The notes: generated from the sequence alone by a model not told the origin. Shown: positions 8,209-16,742, counted from the first letter of the stretch. The stretch is 64,000 nucleotides of DNA from Pseudomonas sp. dw_612 (GCF_018449725.1 NZ_JAAVVC010000028.1:19277-83276), one strand, 5' to 3'. Made by a program: numbers and translations.

Positions 8209-8365
8209 GCAGTCAGCGGCCATTGCCGCTCTGATTGTCGCCATTGCCATTCACCCAATATCCGAGGTTGCAGGAGATCCGCCTGCACGATACCCTTCCG
8301 CCGTCGCTGCCAATTCAGCGACCGGGCTTGGTAACCCGAGAGTTGAGCGCAACAGCGCCCCCATC

Positions 8366-8509
8366 AAATTGCAGGCGTTTTTTTATGTCTGCAATTTTGA
8401 GTTATGGCGGCTGTGCGTGGGACGTCTTCGGGCGTGCCGGATTCCTTGACTCCCGGTTTACCAACCTGCGCACAGCTGCCACCCATTCGCTTGGTAACGA
8501 AAAAGTGGC
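8366..8509 (+). promoter_or_regulatory. Structured leader RNA upstream of DUF3077 (copy 1)
   Basis: Several helices can be drawn. A 9-bp hairpin AAATTGCAG/CTGCAATTT spans 8366-8397. The long-range helix P1 joins TGGCGGCTGTGCG (8405-8417) and CGCACAGCTGCCA (8469-8481). P2 is ACGTC-TTCG-GGCGT (8422-8435). P3 joins GCCGG (8436) and CCGGT (8453). P4 is TTCG/CGAA (8486-8501). The same order of helices with different bases occurs at 32695-32836 before the DUF6124 gene. GCCAC (8479) can instead pair with GTGGC (8505), competing with P1, so two states are possible. Confidence 0.65.
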
Positions 8510-8533
8510 AGTTCCACGTCAAGGAGCTAGACC

Positions 8534-8629
8534 ATGCGCAATAGAAATCCGTACAAAACTCGTTTCATCCCTCTACGCGATTTTGAATCGCGGTCCCATC
8601 GCACCTCTATCACTGGAGGTGGCAAATGA
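8534..8629 (+). CDS. 31-residue basic peptide coupled to DUF3077 gene
   Basis: A short ORF (MRNRNPYKTRF...ITGGGK) with a strong AAGGAG seven bases before its ATG. Its TGA overlaps the next gene's start as ATGA, which implies translational coupling. It is rich in Arg and Lys. It sits between the structured leader and the DUF3077 gene, so it may be a leader peptide, a small basic protein or both. I do not recognise a family. Confidence 0.5.
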   Translation: MRNRNPYKTRFIPLRDFESRSHRTSITGGGK

Positions 8630-8919
8630 CCGATCCATCAGAGCTGAAAACCATCGGCTTGACGCCTGCCATCTACTGTTCAGATCACGCGGCGTTCCAC
8701 GTCACTCGCGGTGTGCCGCTCGGCGATGCGCTAGCCATGGCTTCCGACTTTCTGTTCCTCGCCAAAGCCCTGTCCAAGGATGCTGCCTACGACAGAGAAA
8801 GCGATCGACACGCCTGGGCGGCTCATTATTTGACCGCGCTGAGTAAGGCGTTGGTTGATGATGCGGTGAAAGTGCTGACGCGAGAACCAGCGTCGCGGAA
8901 GGAAAAAACCAAAGAATAG
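8626..8919 (+). CDS. DUF3077-family small protein
   Basis: A 97-residue cytosolic protein resembling the DUF3077 family common in Pseudomonas. Motifs include LKTIGLTPAIY at the N-terminus, the helix VPLGDALAMASDFLFLAKAL and a basic tail. The function is unknown. A strong GGAGGTG ribosome site overlaps the end of the 31-residue upstream ORF. The structured leader upstream suggests post-transcriptional control. Confidence 0.7.
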   Translation: MTDPSELKTIGLTPAIYCSDHAAFHVTRGVPLGDALAMASDFLFLAKALSKDAAYDRESDRHAWAAHYLTALSKALVDDAVKVLTREPASRKEKTKE

Positions 8920-8937
8920 CGGCGCCCCGCCATTCAA

Positions 8938-8970
8938 ATTGCAGTTCCTGACAGTGTCAGGAACTGCAAT
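8938..8970. terminator. Perfect 16-bp palindrome between convergent genes
   Basis: ATTGCAGTTCCTGACA and its exact complement flank one G. It lies between the DUF3077 gene and a small ORF pointing the other way. It lacks a long T-run, but as an extended hairpin it probably ends or protects transcripts from both sides. Confidence 0.55.
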
Positions 8971-8988
8971 CTAGAAGAATAGAGCTAT

Positions 8989-9138
8989 TTACGTGCTGCT
9001 TTGCTCAGCTTCAATTTCATCAACGAGCGCATAAACCTCCTCAAACACTGTTTCGGCGGCAACATCAGGGCGTGAATCTCTACGGCTAGCGGCAACGGCC
9101 TCAGCTTGTACCTGATCAAGCGCCTGCTGCGAGCTCAT
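8989..9138 (-). CDS. 49-residue acidic small protein
   Basis: The ORF starts MSSQQALDQVQAEAVAAS and ends EIEAEQSST. It has normal codon use, a helical acidic character and a resemblance in style to C-terminal parts of antitoxins (SRRDSRPDVAAETVFEEV). The Shine-Dalgarno is weak and no toxin is adjacent. It may be a remnant of a toxin-antitoxin gene or a real small protein. Confidence 0.4.
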   Translation of the reverse strand: MSSQQALDQVQAEAVAASRRDSRPDVAAETVFEEVYALVDEIEAEQSST

Positions 9139-9196
9139 AATGACGAGGGCAGAGCTGACAAGCAGTCATTGTCAGGAACGGGGTTAATGCGATTTT

Positions 9197-9469
9197 TCAT
9201 TCAGTCGTCCAATCAAACTCGTCATATTCCTCATCGTCCTCGTCCCCCTCCTCAAACACCTCATCCTCAACAGTGTCCTCCTCAGGGGCGACTCCTTCCT
9301 GCTTGTTCAGCAGAAATTCCTTACGACTCTCAGCAATGGCCCGCCTCAACTCCTCCCCTTTATCAGGGCAGTTGAACATTTGGGCGATGCGATCGATTTT
9401 TTTCGCCACGGCTTCCTCCAACGCATCGGCTATGCCCCGATAGTGCGCGCTTTCGGGGGTTGTTGCCAA
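9197..9469 (-). CDS. Acidic hypothetical protein, sigma operon tail
   Basis: A 90-residue ORF with a TTG start 20 bp after the anti-sigma-like gene. The frame is open further upstream into that gene, so the true start is uncertain. The first 60 residues look helical (ADALEEAVAKKIDRIAQMF); the last 30 are almost all Asp and Glu. No family is recognised. The long acidic tail could mimic nucleic acid or bind a basic partner, but that is speculation. Confidence 0.45.
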   Translation of the reverse strand: MATTPESAHYRGIADALEEAVAKKIDRIAQMFNCPDKGEELRRAIAESRKEFLLNKQEGVAPEEDTVEDEVFEEGDEDDEEYDEFDWTTE

Positions 9470-9489
9470 ATTGGCGGAGGGTCTTTGGC

Positions 9490-10110
9490 TCAGTTTTTCT
9501 TCAAGGCCTTGAGTCGGGCTGTGAGGTTTTCGTCAGGAAAACGCTGGTGCAAGGTCTTCAACAGTTCATCGGCGGCTTGGGTTTGACCGGTGTTTTGCAG
9601 GCGAATCACTTCGTGTAATTGATCATCGAGGGTTTTCACCGGAGCAGCCGCGCGTTTGCTGACCTTGGCTTCGTCAGCCATTCCCGCGTTGATCGATTCG
9701 CTCTGAGCGGGCGCGGCGAAATCGGCCATTGGTGCTGCGGGTGCTGGTGCGGATATCGCGCTGGCGGGGGCGGACAACGAACGCGCAATCGGTGATGGGG
9801 CTTCTTTCTTCGCCGCAAAGGATGATGTTTTAGGCGCAGGGGCGGAGTCGAACTGTGGCTCTTGTTCCGGAGTTCGCTGTACCAACGTCAACATCAGCGC
9901 GACGCCGACGAGGCTGGCAAACGCCACCTGCCAACGGGGTTTCTGGCAAGCCTGAGCCCAACGCTGCCAAGCACTCGGTTTGCGTACAGGCGTTTCCCGA
10001 TGTGCAGCGGCCAGGATGAAGGCATCAAGATGCGCCGGTGGGCCATCGTTGCTGTGTTCACGATAGTGCTTCAACACTTCGTCTTCTTTTTCAGGACGGG
10101 CGTCAGTCAT
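9490..10110 (-). CDS. Probable anti-sigma factor (membrane)
   Basis: A 206-residue single-pass protein. The N-terminal 60 residues are polar (VLKHYREHSNDGPPAHLDAFILAAA), like a short anti-sigma domain. One membrane segment follows (VAFASLVGVALMLTLV), then an Ala/Pro-rich linker and a C-terminal helical part (LDDQLHEVIRLQNTGQTQAAD). It overlaps the sigma gene as ATGA with a GAGGAGGT ribosome site, so the two are coupled. The zinc-binding HxxxCxxC of ZAS anti-sigmas is absent. The call rests on position and topology. Confidence 0.6.
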   Translation of the reverse strand: MTDARPEKEDEVLKHYREHSNDGPPAHLDAFILAAAHRETPVRKPSAWQRWAQACQKPRWQVAFASLVGVALMLTLVQRTPEQEPQFDSAPAPKTSSFAAKKEAPSPIARSLSAPASAISAPAPAAPMADFAAPAQSESINAGMADEAKVSKRAAAPVKTLDDQLHEVIRLQNTGQTQAADELLKTLHQRFPDENLTARLKALKKN

Positions 10111-10688
10111 GTCAGTACCTCCTCGGCCAGCAGCCGACGCAGTTTTTGCTGGGCGTAGCGCAAGCGGCTTTTGACGGTTTCCAGCGGTGTGTCGGTGAGG
10201 GTGGCGATTTGGGGCAGGTCGAGGTCGCCGTGGGCGCGCAGCAGGAAGACTTCGCGCTGGTCGGCGGGCAAGGTTTGCAGGGCGGTTTCGAGGCGCTGGG
10301 TGTCGCGGCTCAGGCTCAGCAGTTGCTCGGGGTCGGCGGCGTTGTCGATCACGGCGTGGGCCTGTTCGTCGTAGCTGTCGTGCAAGGGGTTGTGGATGCC
10401 ATGTTTGCGCCAGTGGTCGATCAGTCGGTTGCGGGCAATCTGGTAGAGCCAGGTACGAAAATTCGCCCGGCCTTGTGGCTGACTGGTGCTGCGGATCAGG
10501 CTCAGCCAGGTGTCCTGATAGACCTCCTCGGCGAGTTCGGCTTTGCCGCTGAGGCCGAGGAGAAATCGATAAAGACCCTGGCGATGGCGGGCGTACAAGA
10601 TCTCGAACGCCGGCCCGTCGCCCGAGCGATAGCGCGCCAACAGCGATTCGTCGCTGCTGGCGTCGGTGCTCAATTCAGGAGCAGTCAT
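10107..10688 (-). CDS. ECF-type RNA polymerase sigma factor
   Basis: A 193-residue sigma70-family ECF factor. Region 2 has YARHRQGLYRFLLGLSGKAELAEEVYQ and the melting segment FRTWLYQIARNRLIDHWRK. Region 4 ends with PQIATLTDTPLETVKSRLRYA, the -35-reading helix-turn-helix. The ATG at 10688 is chosen. A GTG at 10709 overlaps the stop of the upstream VWA gene as GTGA and would add seven residues. It lies between a VWA lipoprotein and a membrane anti-sigma candidate, which suggests control by an envelope signal. Confidence 0.85.
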   Translation of the reverse strand: MTAPELSTDASSDESLLARYRSGDGPAFEILYARHRQGLYRFLLGLSGKAELAEEVYQDTWLSLIRSTSQPQGRANFRTWLYQIARNRLIDHWRKHGIHNPLHDSYDEQAHAVIDNAADPEQLLSLSRDTQRLETALQTLPADQREVFLLRAHGDLDLPQIATLTDTPLETVKSRLRYAQQKLRRLLAEEVLT

Positions 10689-10705
10689 ATCAGCGATGAT
10701 CCCTT

Positions 10706-12430
10706 TCACTCGATCCGGTTGGCATTGGACACCTGATTCGATGCCGTGGAAGTCCGCAGGCTCTGCGCCAATTCGACCAATTGCACAAACTCCGCGCGCA
10801 GGCCGAAGCGGTCATCGCCCCGAGCGCCACGGGCCAGGGCTTCGGTGTCTTTGAGGCTGAAATCACCGGTGTAGCGGCCGTCCTTCAATTGTTGAGAAAA
10901 CGCCGCCACGGCTGCCGCAAAGCGCAGGTCATCACTGGCTTTACTAACAGAACCGCTGCCAATAGGCCGCTCGATCAACCGACTATTCCCACCTTCCGGC
11001 GACTGATATCGCACACGCAACATCGCCATTTCCCCGGATTTACCGGAAGAGACTGACGGAGAAGCACCATACCTCAACGGCTCCAGCCAACCCTTCTCGC
11101 CCACAGGGACAATTTCATACAACGCCGTCACCGTATGCCCTGACCCGATTTCGCCAGCATCCACCTTGTCGTTGTTGAAATCCTCACGCTTCAACGCGCG
11201 GTTTTCATACCCCAGCAGACGATATTCACTGACCTGCACCGGGTTGAATTCCACTTGCAGCTTCACGTTTTTCGCCACCACATCGAGGGTCGAGCCGAGT
11301 TGATCCACCAGCACCTTGCGCGCTTCACGCAGGTTATCGATGTAGGCGTAGTTGCCGTCGCCGGCGTCGGCCAGTTGTTCCATCAGATGTTCATTGTAGT
11401 TATCCACACCAAAACCCAGGGTGGTCAGGGAAATGCCGGTCTTGCGCTTATCCACCGCCATTTGCTTGAGGCTGTCGAAGTCGCTGATGCCGACGTTGAA
11501 GTCACCGTCGGTGGCCAACAGGATGCGGTTGATGCCTTTGGGGATAAACGCCTGTTGCGCCATCTGATAAGCGAGTTCGATGCCCGATGCTCCAGCAGTC
11601 GAACCGCCCGCCGTCAGTTGGTCGATGGCTGTACGAATCTTCGCTTTTTCTCGTCCGGAAGTCGGCTCCAGCACGACGCGGGATTCGCCTGCGTAGACCA
11701 CCAGCGACACCCGATCCTGTTCGCGCAATTGATCGACCAGCAATTTCAGGGTGCTTTTGACCAGCGGCAAACCCTCGCGGCGGTCCATCGAACCGGATAC
11801 ATCCACCAGAAACACCAAATTCGCCGGAGCCAATGACGCCACCGCGCGATCCGAGGCCTTGATGCCGATGCGCAGCAAGCGGGTATGCGGGTTCCACGGC
11901 GACGGCGCCAGTTCGGTGGTCACGCCGAACGGCGAGCCATCGGTGGGCAAGGCGTAATCGTAGGGAAAGTAATTGACCATCTCCTCCAGCCGCACCGCGC
12001 CTTCGGGTGGTAAACGCCCTTGATTCAACAAGCGCCGGACGTTGGCGTAGGCGCCGGTATCGACGTCCGCGCTGAAGGTCGAAACCGGCGCTTCGGCCAC
12101 GCTGTGGATCGGGTTGTCCGCCAACGCCTGATATTGCTCGCGTTGCTCATCACGATAACCGGGCGGAGCGGATTCAGACATTGGCGCAAAGATAGCGATC
12201 GGCGCCGCCCGCACACTGCGCTTGGCCATCACGGCATCCGCCATCACCGTCGCAGGCTGCACCAACACTTCAGTTTTCAACTCACCTTGGGCCGGTCCCG
12301 GTGAAGATGACGGCGGCGCCACGACAGCAGAATCAGATTTGGACGAAACGCCACAACCAGCAACGGCCAGCAGCAACCCAATGGCGAAACCATGGGCGGC
12401 CGGACGGAGAAAATGCAGAGGGAGGGACAT
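10706..12430 (-). CDS. VWA-domain lipoprotein (YfbK-like)
   Basis: A 574-residue exported protein. The signal peptide ends in a lipobox (LAVAGC, Cys26). A YfbK-type N-terminal domain (VSTFSADVDTGAYANVRRLLNQG) precedes a von Willebrand A domain with an intact MIDAS (DVSGS) and later TDGDFNVG. A DUF3520-like C-terminal region follows. VWA domains bind protein partners through a divalent metal. It is the first gene of a unit with the ECF sigma factor and anti-sigma, so it may be the envelope sensor or target of that system. Confidence 0.85.
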   Translation of the reverse strand: MSLPLHFLRPAAHGFAIGLLLAVAGCGVSSKSDSAVVAPPSSSPGPAQGELKTEVLVQPATVMADAVMAKRSVRAAPIAIFAPMSESAPPGYRDEQREQYQALADNPIHSVAEAPVSTFSADVDTGAYANVRRLLNQGRLPPEGAVRLEEMVNYFPYDYALPTDGSPFGVTTELAPSPWNPHTRLLRIGIKASDRAVASLAPANLVFLVDVSGSMDRREGLPLVKSTLKLLVDQLREQDRVSLVVYAGESRVVLEPTSGREKAKIRTAIDQLTAGGSTAGASGIELAYQMAQQAFIPKGINRILLATDGDFNVGISDFDSLKQMAVDKRKTGISLTTLGFGVDNYNEHLMEQLADAGDGNYAYIDNLREARKVLVDQLGSTLDVVAKNVKLQVEFNPVQVSEYRLLGYENRALKREDFNNDKVDAGEIGSGHTVTALYEIVPVGEKGWLEPLRYGASPSVSSGKSGEMAMLRVRYQSPEGGNSRLIERPIGSGSVSKASDDLRFAAAVAAFSQQLKDGRYTGDFSLKDTEALARGARGDDRFGLRAEFVQLVELAQSLRTSTASNQVSNANRIE

Positions 12431-12519
12431 GGGGGCTGACCTCAGGAGGAAATTGATCCATTCATCCTCTGAGACGGACAGCCCGCCCGGTTCGGGTTAA
12501 ACCGCGCTGAAATAAATCT

Positions 12520-13080
12520 TCAGCGGTGATAACGCCGCACCACGCTGCTGTTGCGCAGCACGTGATCTTTGATCTTTTCCAGCAGTTGCGCGCGGGTCAG
12601 GCCGGCCGGCAAGGCGTCCGGGGCCAGGTCCAGGGCATAAATCTGAATGATGTAGTGGTGCGCGCTGTCGCCGGCGGGCGGGCAAGGGCCGACATAGGTC
12701 GTGGTGCCTTTGACGTTGGTGCCGCCGACGCCTTCGAGGGCGTTTTTCGCGCCGACACCCGCCGGGATCTGGTGGGTGGTCGCCTTGATGCCGTAATGCA
12801 CCCAGTGATCGACGCCCTGGCCTTTCGCGCCGTCGGGGTCGTGCATGACGATGGCGTAGCTGAGGGTGCCCGCCGGGCCGGCGTTCCAGTTCAGGGCCGG
12901 GGACTGGTTGTGCCCGCCACAATTGGGCGCATCGCTGGCAGCCGCCGAAGTAAACAATCGATCGTCCGTGACACCGGGGATATTGAGGGTGAAACGCTCC
13001 TGGGCCTGCACGGGCAATTGCACGCAAAGGGCGACTGCAACGGCCGCCAGCCAAGGGTTCAGAGAGGTCAATCGGGTCAT
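12520..13080 (-). CDS. YbhB/YbcL (PEBP) family protein, exported
   Basis: A 186-residue phosphatidylethanolamine-binding/Raf-kinase-inhibitor-like protein with a Sec signal peptide (AVAVALCVQLPVQAQ). Family marks are SPALNWNAGP, YAIVMHDPDG, DHWVHYGI and GPCPPAGDSAHHYI. The reading frame is open for another 232 codons upstream, but these overlap the divergent gene and have no family resemblance, so the start at 13080 is used. Its ligand is unknown. Confidence 0.85.
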   Translation of the reverse strand: MTRLTSLNPWLAAVAVALCVQLPVQAQERFTLNIPGVTDDRLFTSAAASDAPNCGGHNQSPALNWNAGPAGTLSYAIVMHDPDGAKGQGVDHWVHYGIKATTHQIPAGVGAKNALEGVGGTNVKGTTTYVGPCPPAGDSAHHYIIQIYALDLAPDALPAGLTRAQLLEKIKDHVLRNSSVVRRYHR

Positions 13081-13221
13081 TACCGGAGCACCTTGTGCGG
13101 GTTGGGCCGTCGTCGGCTGGCAGACTATAGCCGGACCGTTCGCGCCGTGGCAGTGGCAATTGAGCTGAACCTCGGGATAAGGGCCAAACTCAATAGATAA
13201 ACACCTGCCTGGAGAGTGCTC

Positions 13222-14751
13222 ATGGCACTGCACCGCGTTGCCCGTTTCGCCGACGTGCCGGAAAACCGCGGCCTTGAGGTCCGGATCGCCGACACCAAAA
13301 TTCTCCTGCTGCGGGTTGGTGATCAATTGCGCGCCTTTCAGGGCGAATGTCCACACGCCGGGGCGCCGCTGGCCGAGGGGGCGTTGTGTCACGGGCGGTT
13401 GATCTGTCCGTGGCACAAGGCGGCCTATCGAATCGAAGACGGTGCGTTGTGCGAGCCGCCATCCCTGGACGGTCTGAAGCGCTACCCGTTGGAAATGCGC
13501 GAAGACGAAGTCTGGGTCGACGATCAGCCGATGGTCGATGCGCACACGCCGCCAGCGGACGATGAGCGCACCTTTTTGATCGTCGGCGCCGGAGCCGCAG
13601 GCACCGCAGCGGCGGCCGCATTGCGCGAAAAAGGCTTCGGCGGCCGGATTCAACTGATCGACCGCGAAGCCGACGCCGGCTACGACCGAACGGTGCTGAG
13701 CAAATTCGTGATCGCCGGGGAAATGCCGCCGGAAGAAGTCCCGCCCCTGCGCGACGAGGCGTTTTATCGCAAACAACGCATAGAACGCATCCGCGGCGAA
13801 GTGGCGAGCCTCAACGCGCAGGACAAAACCTTAACACTCGCCGACGGACAAACACTGAGCTACGACGCGGCGTTGCTCGCCACTGGCGGCATCCCCAAAC
13901 CGCTGGAACTGCCCGGCGCTGACTTGCCACAGGTGTTCCTGCTGCGCTCTAAAGATCAGGCAACGAAGATTCTGGAAGCCGCCAAACCCGGGCAAAAAGT
14001 CGTGATCATCGGTGACAGTTTTATTGCCTTGGAAGCGGCTTCGTCCCTGCGCCAATTCGGGCTGAAGGTCACGGTGCTGGCCCGGCATGCCGTGCCGTTC
14101 GCGGTGCAGTTCGGCGAGGCCGTGGGCAAGGCGATTCGCGCCCTGCATGAAGCCCATGGCGTGGTCTTTCACACCGAGGGTGAAGCCGCGTCCATCGAGG
14201 GAACCGGCAAGGTCGAAGCGGTGCTCCTGGACAATGGCCAACGTTTACCGGCGGATCTGGTGCTGGTCGGCATTGGCGTCGCCCCAGCCACTGCGGTGTT
14301 TGCCGACCTGCCCAAAGAGAAAGACCAATCGCTGAAGGTCGACGGCGGGATGCGTTTGGCCGACGGGCTCTGGGCCGTCGGCGATATCGCCACCTTCCCG
14401 CTCAACGGCCAGCCGCAACGGATCGAGCACTGGCGTCTGGCGCAGCAACAGGCGCGGATCGCAGCCTCGAATATGCTCGGCGGCGACGAGCATTATCTCG
14501 ACGTGCCGTATTTCTGGACCTGGCACTTCGGCAAAAACTACGACTACCTGGGCCAGGCCGAGCGTTGGGATGAGGTGGAGTTCAAGGGTGATCCTGACCA
14601 TCCACCGTTTATCGGGCTGTTCGGCAAGCATGGGGTGGTGGTGGCCGCAGTGGCCTGCGAAGAAGAGCGGGCGATGGCGATGCTGGCCGAGCGGATGAAA
14701 CAGCCGCTGCCGGTGGATGAGGCGTGGCGGCTGGTTCGTGACCTGAGCTGA
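13222..14751 (+). CDS. Rieske ferredoxin-FAD oxidoreductase fusion
   Basis: A 509-residue redox protein. Residues 1-100 are a Rieske [2Fe-2S] domain with CPH (C43, H45) and CPWH (C62, H65). Residues about 115-400 form a pyridine-nucleotide disulfide oxidoreductase with an FAD-binding GAGAAGTAAAAA motif and an NAD loop VVIIGDSFIALEAASSL. A reductase C-terminal domain follows. This AIF-like layout belongs to ferredoxin reductases of unknown partner. The ATG at 13222 has GGAGAG upstream. It is divergent from the PEBP gene. Confidence 0.88.
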   Translation: MALHRVARFADVPENRGLEVRIADTKILLLRVGDQLRAFQGECPHAGAPLAEGALCHGRLICPWHKAAYRIEDGALCEPPSLDGLKRYPLEMREDEVWVDDQPMVDAHTPPADDERTFLIVGAGAAGTAAAAALREKGFGGRIQLIDREADAGYDRTVLSKFVIAGEMPPEEVPPLRDEAFYRKQRIERIRGEVASLNAQDKTLTLADGQTLSYDAALLATGGIPKPLELPGADLPQVFLLRSKDQATKILEAAKPGQKVVIIGDSFIALEAASSLRQFGLKVTVLARHAVPFAVQFGEAVGKAIRALHEAHGVVFHTEGEAASIEGTGKVEAVLLDNGQRLPADLVLVGIGVAPATAVFADLPKEKDQSLKVDGGMRLADGLWAVGDIATFPLNGQPQRIEHWRLAQQQARIAASNMLGGDEHYLDVPYFWTWHFGKNYDYLGQAERWDEVEFKGDPDHPPFIGLFGKHGVVVAAVACEEERAMAMLAERMKQPLPVDEAWRLVRDLS

Positions 14752-14773
14752 ATTTGATTGCTATGCGCCCACC

Positions 14774-14844
14774 GTAGGAGCTGCCGAAGGCTGCGATCTT
14801 TTGACCTTCAAGATCAAAAGATCGCAGCCTTCGGCAGCTCCTAC
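14774..14844. repeat. REPIN (type 2)
   Basis: Perfect 31-bp inverted arms (14774-14804 and 14814-14844) with the core GGAGCTGCCGAAGGCTGCGA and a 9-bp loop, between convergent genes. It is a different family from the GAGCGGGCTTGCTCGCG elements. Another type 2 pair is at 32406-32516 with the arms in the opposite order. Confidence 0.9.
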
Positions 14845-14861
14845 AGGGAGGTGTGTTTGCG

Positions 14862-15389
14862 TCAGAGATGGATTACCGGTTCGCGATTGTCGTCATCCTC
14901 AGCCGGCAAGCGAATCACCAACGGATGCTCCAGCGGTGCCAGCGGCGACGCTCGCTGTGCTTGATCAATCGGGAAGTAGTGCGTAATCACATGGCTGACG
15001 TCGCCGTCCTGATCGTTGTGAATCGTCATCGAGCCAGGCGTGCGCAGCTTCTCCAACCGATCGCCGCTCAACTTGAAGCTCTTGCTCAAACCATGATCGT
15101 CCACCACCGGCGCCGGCAGTCGACGCTGGGCGAAGCTTTTGCTTTTGCGATGTTGATAACGCGCCCAGGAAATCAGGATCACCGCGTTCAACACCGCCAC
15201 CCACAAATAAATCTGCAAGGTGCCGAGCGCGTCGAACACCGACGCATCGATGCGCGGCCCGTCGTGGGTGTCCACCAGCGGCCACAACCCGCGCACCAGC
15301 AGATAAAGCAGACCGATCCAGGCCAGCACCGTGAAAAAGGCATCGATCACGACCAGAAAAGGCCGCTGCCGGGTTCTGATGATTTTCAT
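14862..15389 (-). CDS. pgaD: Poly-N-acetylglucosamine synthesis protein PgaD
   Basis: A 175-residue inner-membrane partner of the PgaC synthase with two membrane segments (FLVVIDAFFTVLAWIGLLYLL and LWVAVLNAVILISW) and a cytosolic tail. PgaC-PgaD make poly-beta-1,6-GlcNAc in a complex activated by cyclic di-GMP in E. coli. It is the last gene of pgaABCD and its ATG overlaps the pgaC stop. Confidence 0.9.
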   Translation of the reverse strand: MKIIRTRQRPFLVVIDAFFTVLAWIGLLYLLVRGLWPLVDTHDGPRIDASVFDALGTLQIYLWVAVLNAVILISWARYQHRKSKSFAQRRLPAPVVDDHGLSKSFKLSGDRLEKLRTPGSMTIHNDQDGDVSHVITHYFPIDQAQRASPLAPLEHPLVIRLPAEDDDNREPVIHL

Positions 15390-16741
15390 TTGATGACCTC
15401 TTCCTCTTCATCATTCAGCGGTTTGATGCCCCGGTCCGGGCTGACCCAACGCGCGCGTTTCTGGTGTTGGCCGAACAGCACTTTGGGAAAACTGACCAGG
15501 GTGGTGAGCAAGCTGATGAGCCAGAACATCAAGGGATACCAGACGACCCAGAACATGGTTTTGCCCAGGCCTTTTTCATAACGCCGGTCGATCAGAATGC
15601 TGACCGCAAATTGCACCAGGCAGACCATCGCCAGCAGCAACCCGGTAAAGGCCGGTGGCAGCAAATGATCCACCGCGATCGCCGAAGGCATGTCGACAAA
15701 CTTGCCCACGCCCCAGAAGATCACCGACAGCAGAAACGTGAAGGCCCAACCGGTGGACAGGCAATATTCGAACAGCAGCGGCCACAAGTAGCGATGGCGG
15801 TATTGCCAGATGCCACGGATGTTTTTGAACAACACTTCGGCGCCGCCCTGAGCCCAGCGCAGACGCTGCTTCCACAGGCCGCCGAGGGTTTCCGGCATCA
15901 GAATCCAGCACAGGGCGCGGGGCTCGTAGAAGATGCTCCAGTGGTCCAGTTGCAGCTTCCAACTGATGTCGATGTCTTCGGTGATCATGTCCGGGCTCCA
16001 GTAACCGACCCGGTTCAGCGCCGAACGCCGGAAAGCGACGATCACGCCAGAGACGGTAAAGATCCGCCCGAACACCCGTTGCGTACGCTTGATCAAACCA
16101 ATGATCGACGAAAACTCACCGACCTGAACCCGTCCCACCAACGTCGAACGAGTGCGGATGCGCGGGTTGCCGGTCACGGCGCCGAGGCGTGCGTTATCGA
16201 GCATCGGCGCGACCAGATACGCCGCCGTGTTCGGCGCCAACAGCGCGTCACCATCAATGCACACCAGATACTCGCTGCGTGCCGCGATGGCGCCCATGCG
16301 CAGGGCCACGGCTTTGCCCTGGTTTTCCGCCAGGTGCAGCACCCGCAGGCGAGGGTCTTGCGCCGCCAGTGCGTCGAGCACGGCGGCGGTGTTGTCCTTG
16401 GAGCCGTCGTTGATCGCGATCACTTCGATGTTCGGGTAATGCTGGGCCAGCGCCGCGTGAATGGTGTCGGCGGCGTTGTCACCTTCGTTGTAGCAAGGGA
16501 TCAGGATCGAAATCAGCGGCTCGCCGGCCAATGGCGGCGGCAAGGTGTCGTCCTGCCACGGCCAGTGACGCTCCCAGTGCAGCCAGAAATACAGGCCACC
16601 GGCGATCCACAGCCCGGACATGAACAGCGGATAAAAGAACACGAAGTCCATCAGGAATTGTCCGGTAACCAGGAAGATCAGCCCCAGGGGTATCCCGAGG
16701 ACAATCGCCAGTACCAGCAGGGCCAGCAGTCTATCCAGCAT
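15386..16741 (-). CDS. pgaC: Poly-beta-1,6-GlcNAc synthase
   Basis: A 451-residue family 2 glycosyltransferase in the inner membrane. The catalytic marks are present: the first Asp in AINDGSKDNT, the DGDAL motif, TEDID, and QRLRWAQGG (QxxRW). Membrane helices lie at both ends (VLAIVLGIPLGLIFLVTG near the start). It polymerises UDP-GlcNAc and passes the chain to the periplasm. One base separates it from pgaB. Confidence 0.94.
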   Translation of the reverse strand: MLDRLLALLVLAIVLGIPLGLIFLVTGQFLMDFVFFYPLFMSGLWIAGGLYFWLHWERHWPWQDDTLPPPLAGEPLISILIPCYNEGDNAADTIHAALAQHYPNIEVIAINDGSKDNTAAVLDALAAQDPRLRVLHLAENQGKAVALRMGAIAARSEYLVCIDGDALLAPNTAAYLVAPMLDNARLGAVTGNPRIRTRSTLVGRVQVGEFSSIIGLIKRTQRVFGRIFTVSGVIVAFRRSALNRVGYWSPDMITEDIDISWKLQLDHWSIFYEPRALCWILMPETLGGLWKQRLRWAQGGAEVLFKNIRGIWQYRHRYLWPLLFEYCLSTGWAFTFLLSVIFWGVGKFVDMPSAIAVDHLLPPAFTGLLLAMVCLVQFAVSILIDRRYEKGLGKTMFWVVWYPLMFWLISLLTTLVSFPKVLFGQHQKRARWVSPDRGIKPLNDEEEEVIK

Positions 16742-16742
16742 G

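Noticed and set aside
8235..8846. 203-residue plus-strand ORF
   Set aside because: It runs through the structured leader and overlaps the DUF3077 gene in another frame; composition is not protein-like.
12520..13776. 418-residue form of the PEBP-family protein
   Set aside because: The extra 232 codons overlap the divergent oxidoreductase gene and show no family resemblance; the signal peptide sets the start at 13080.
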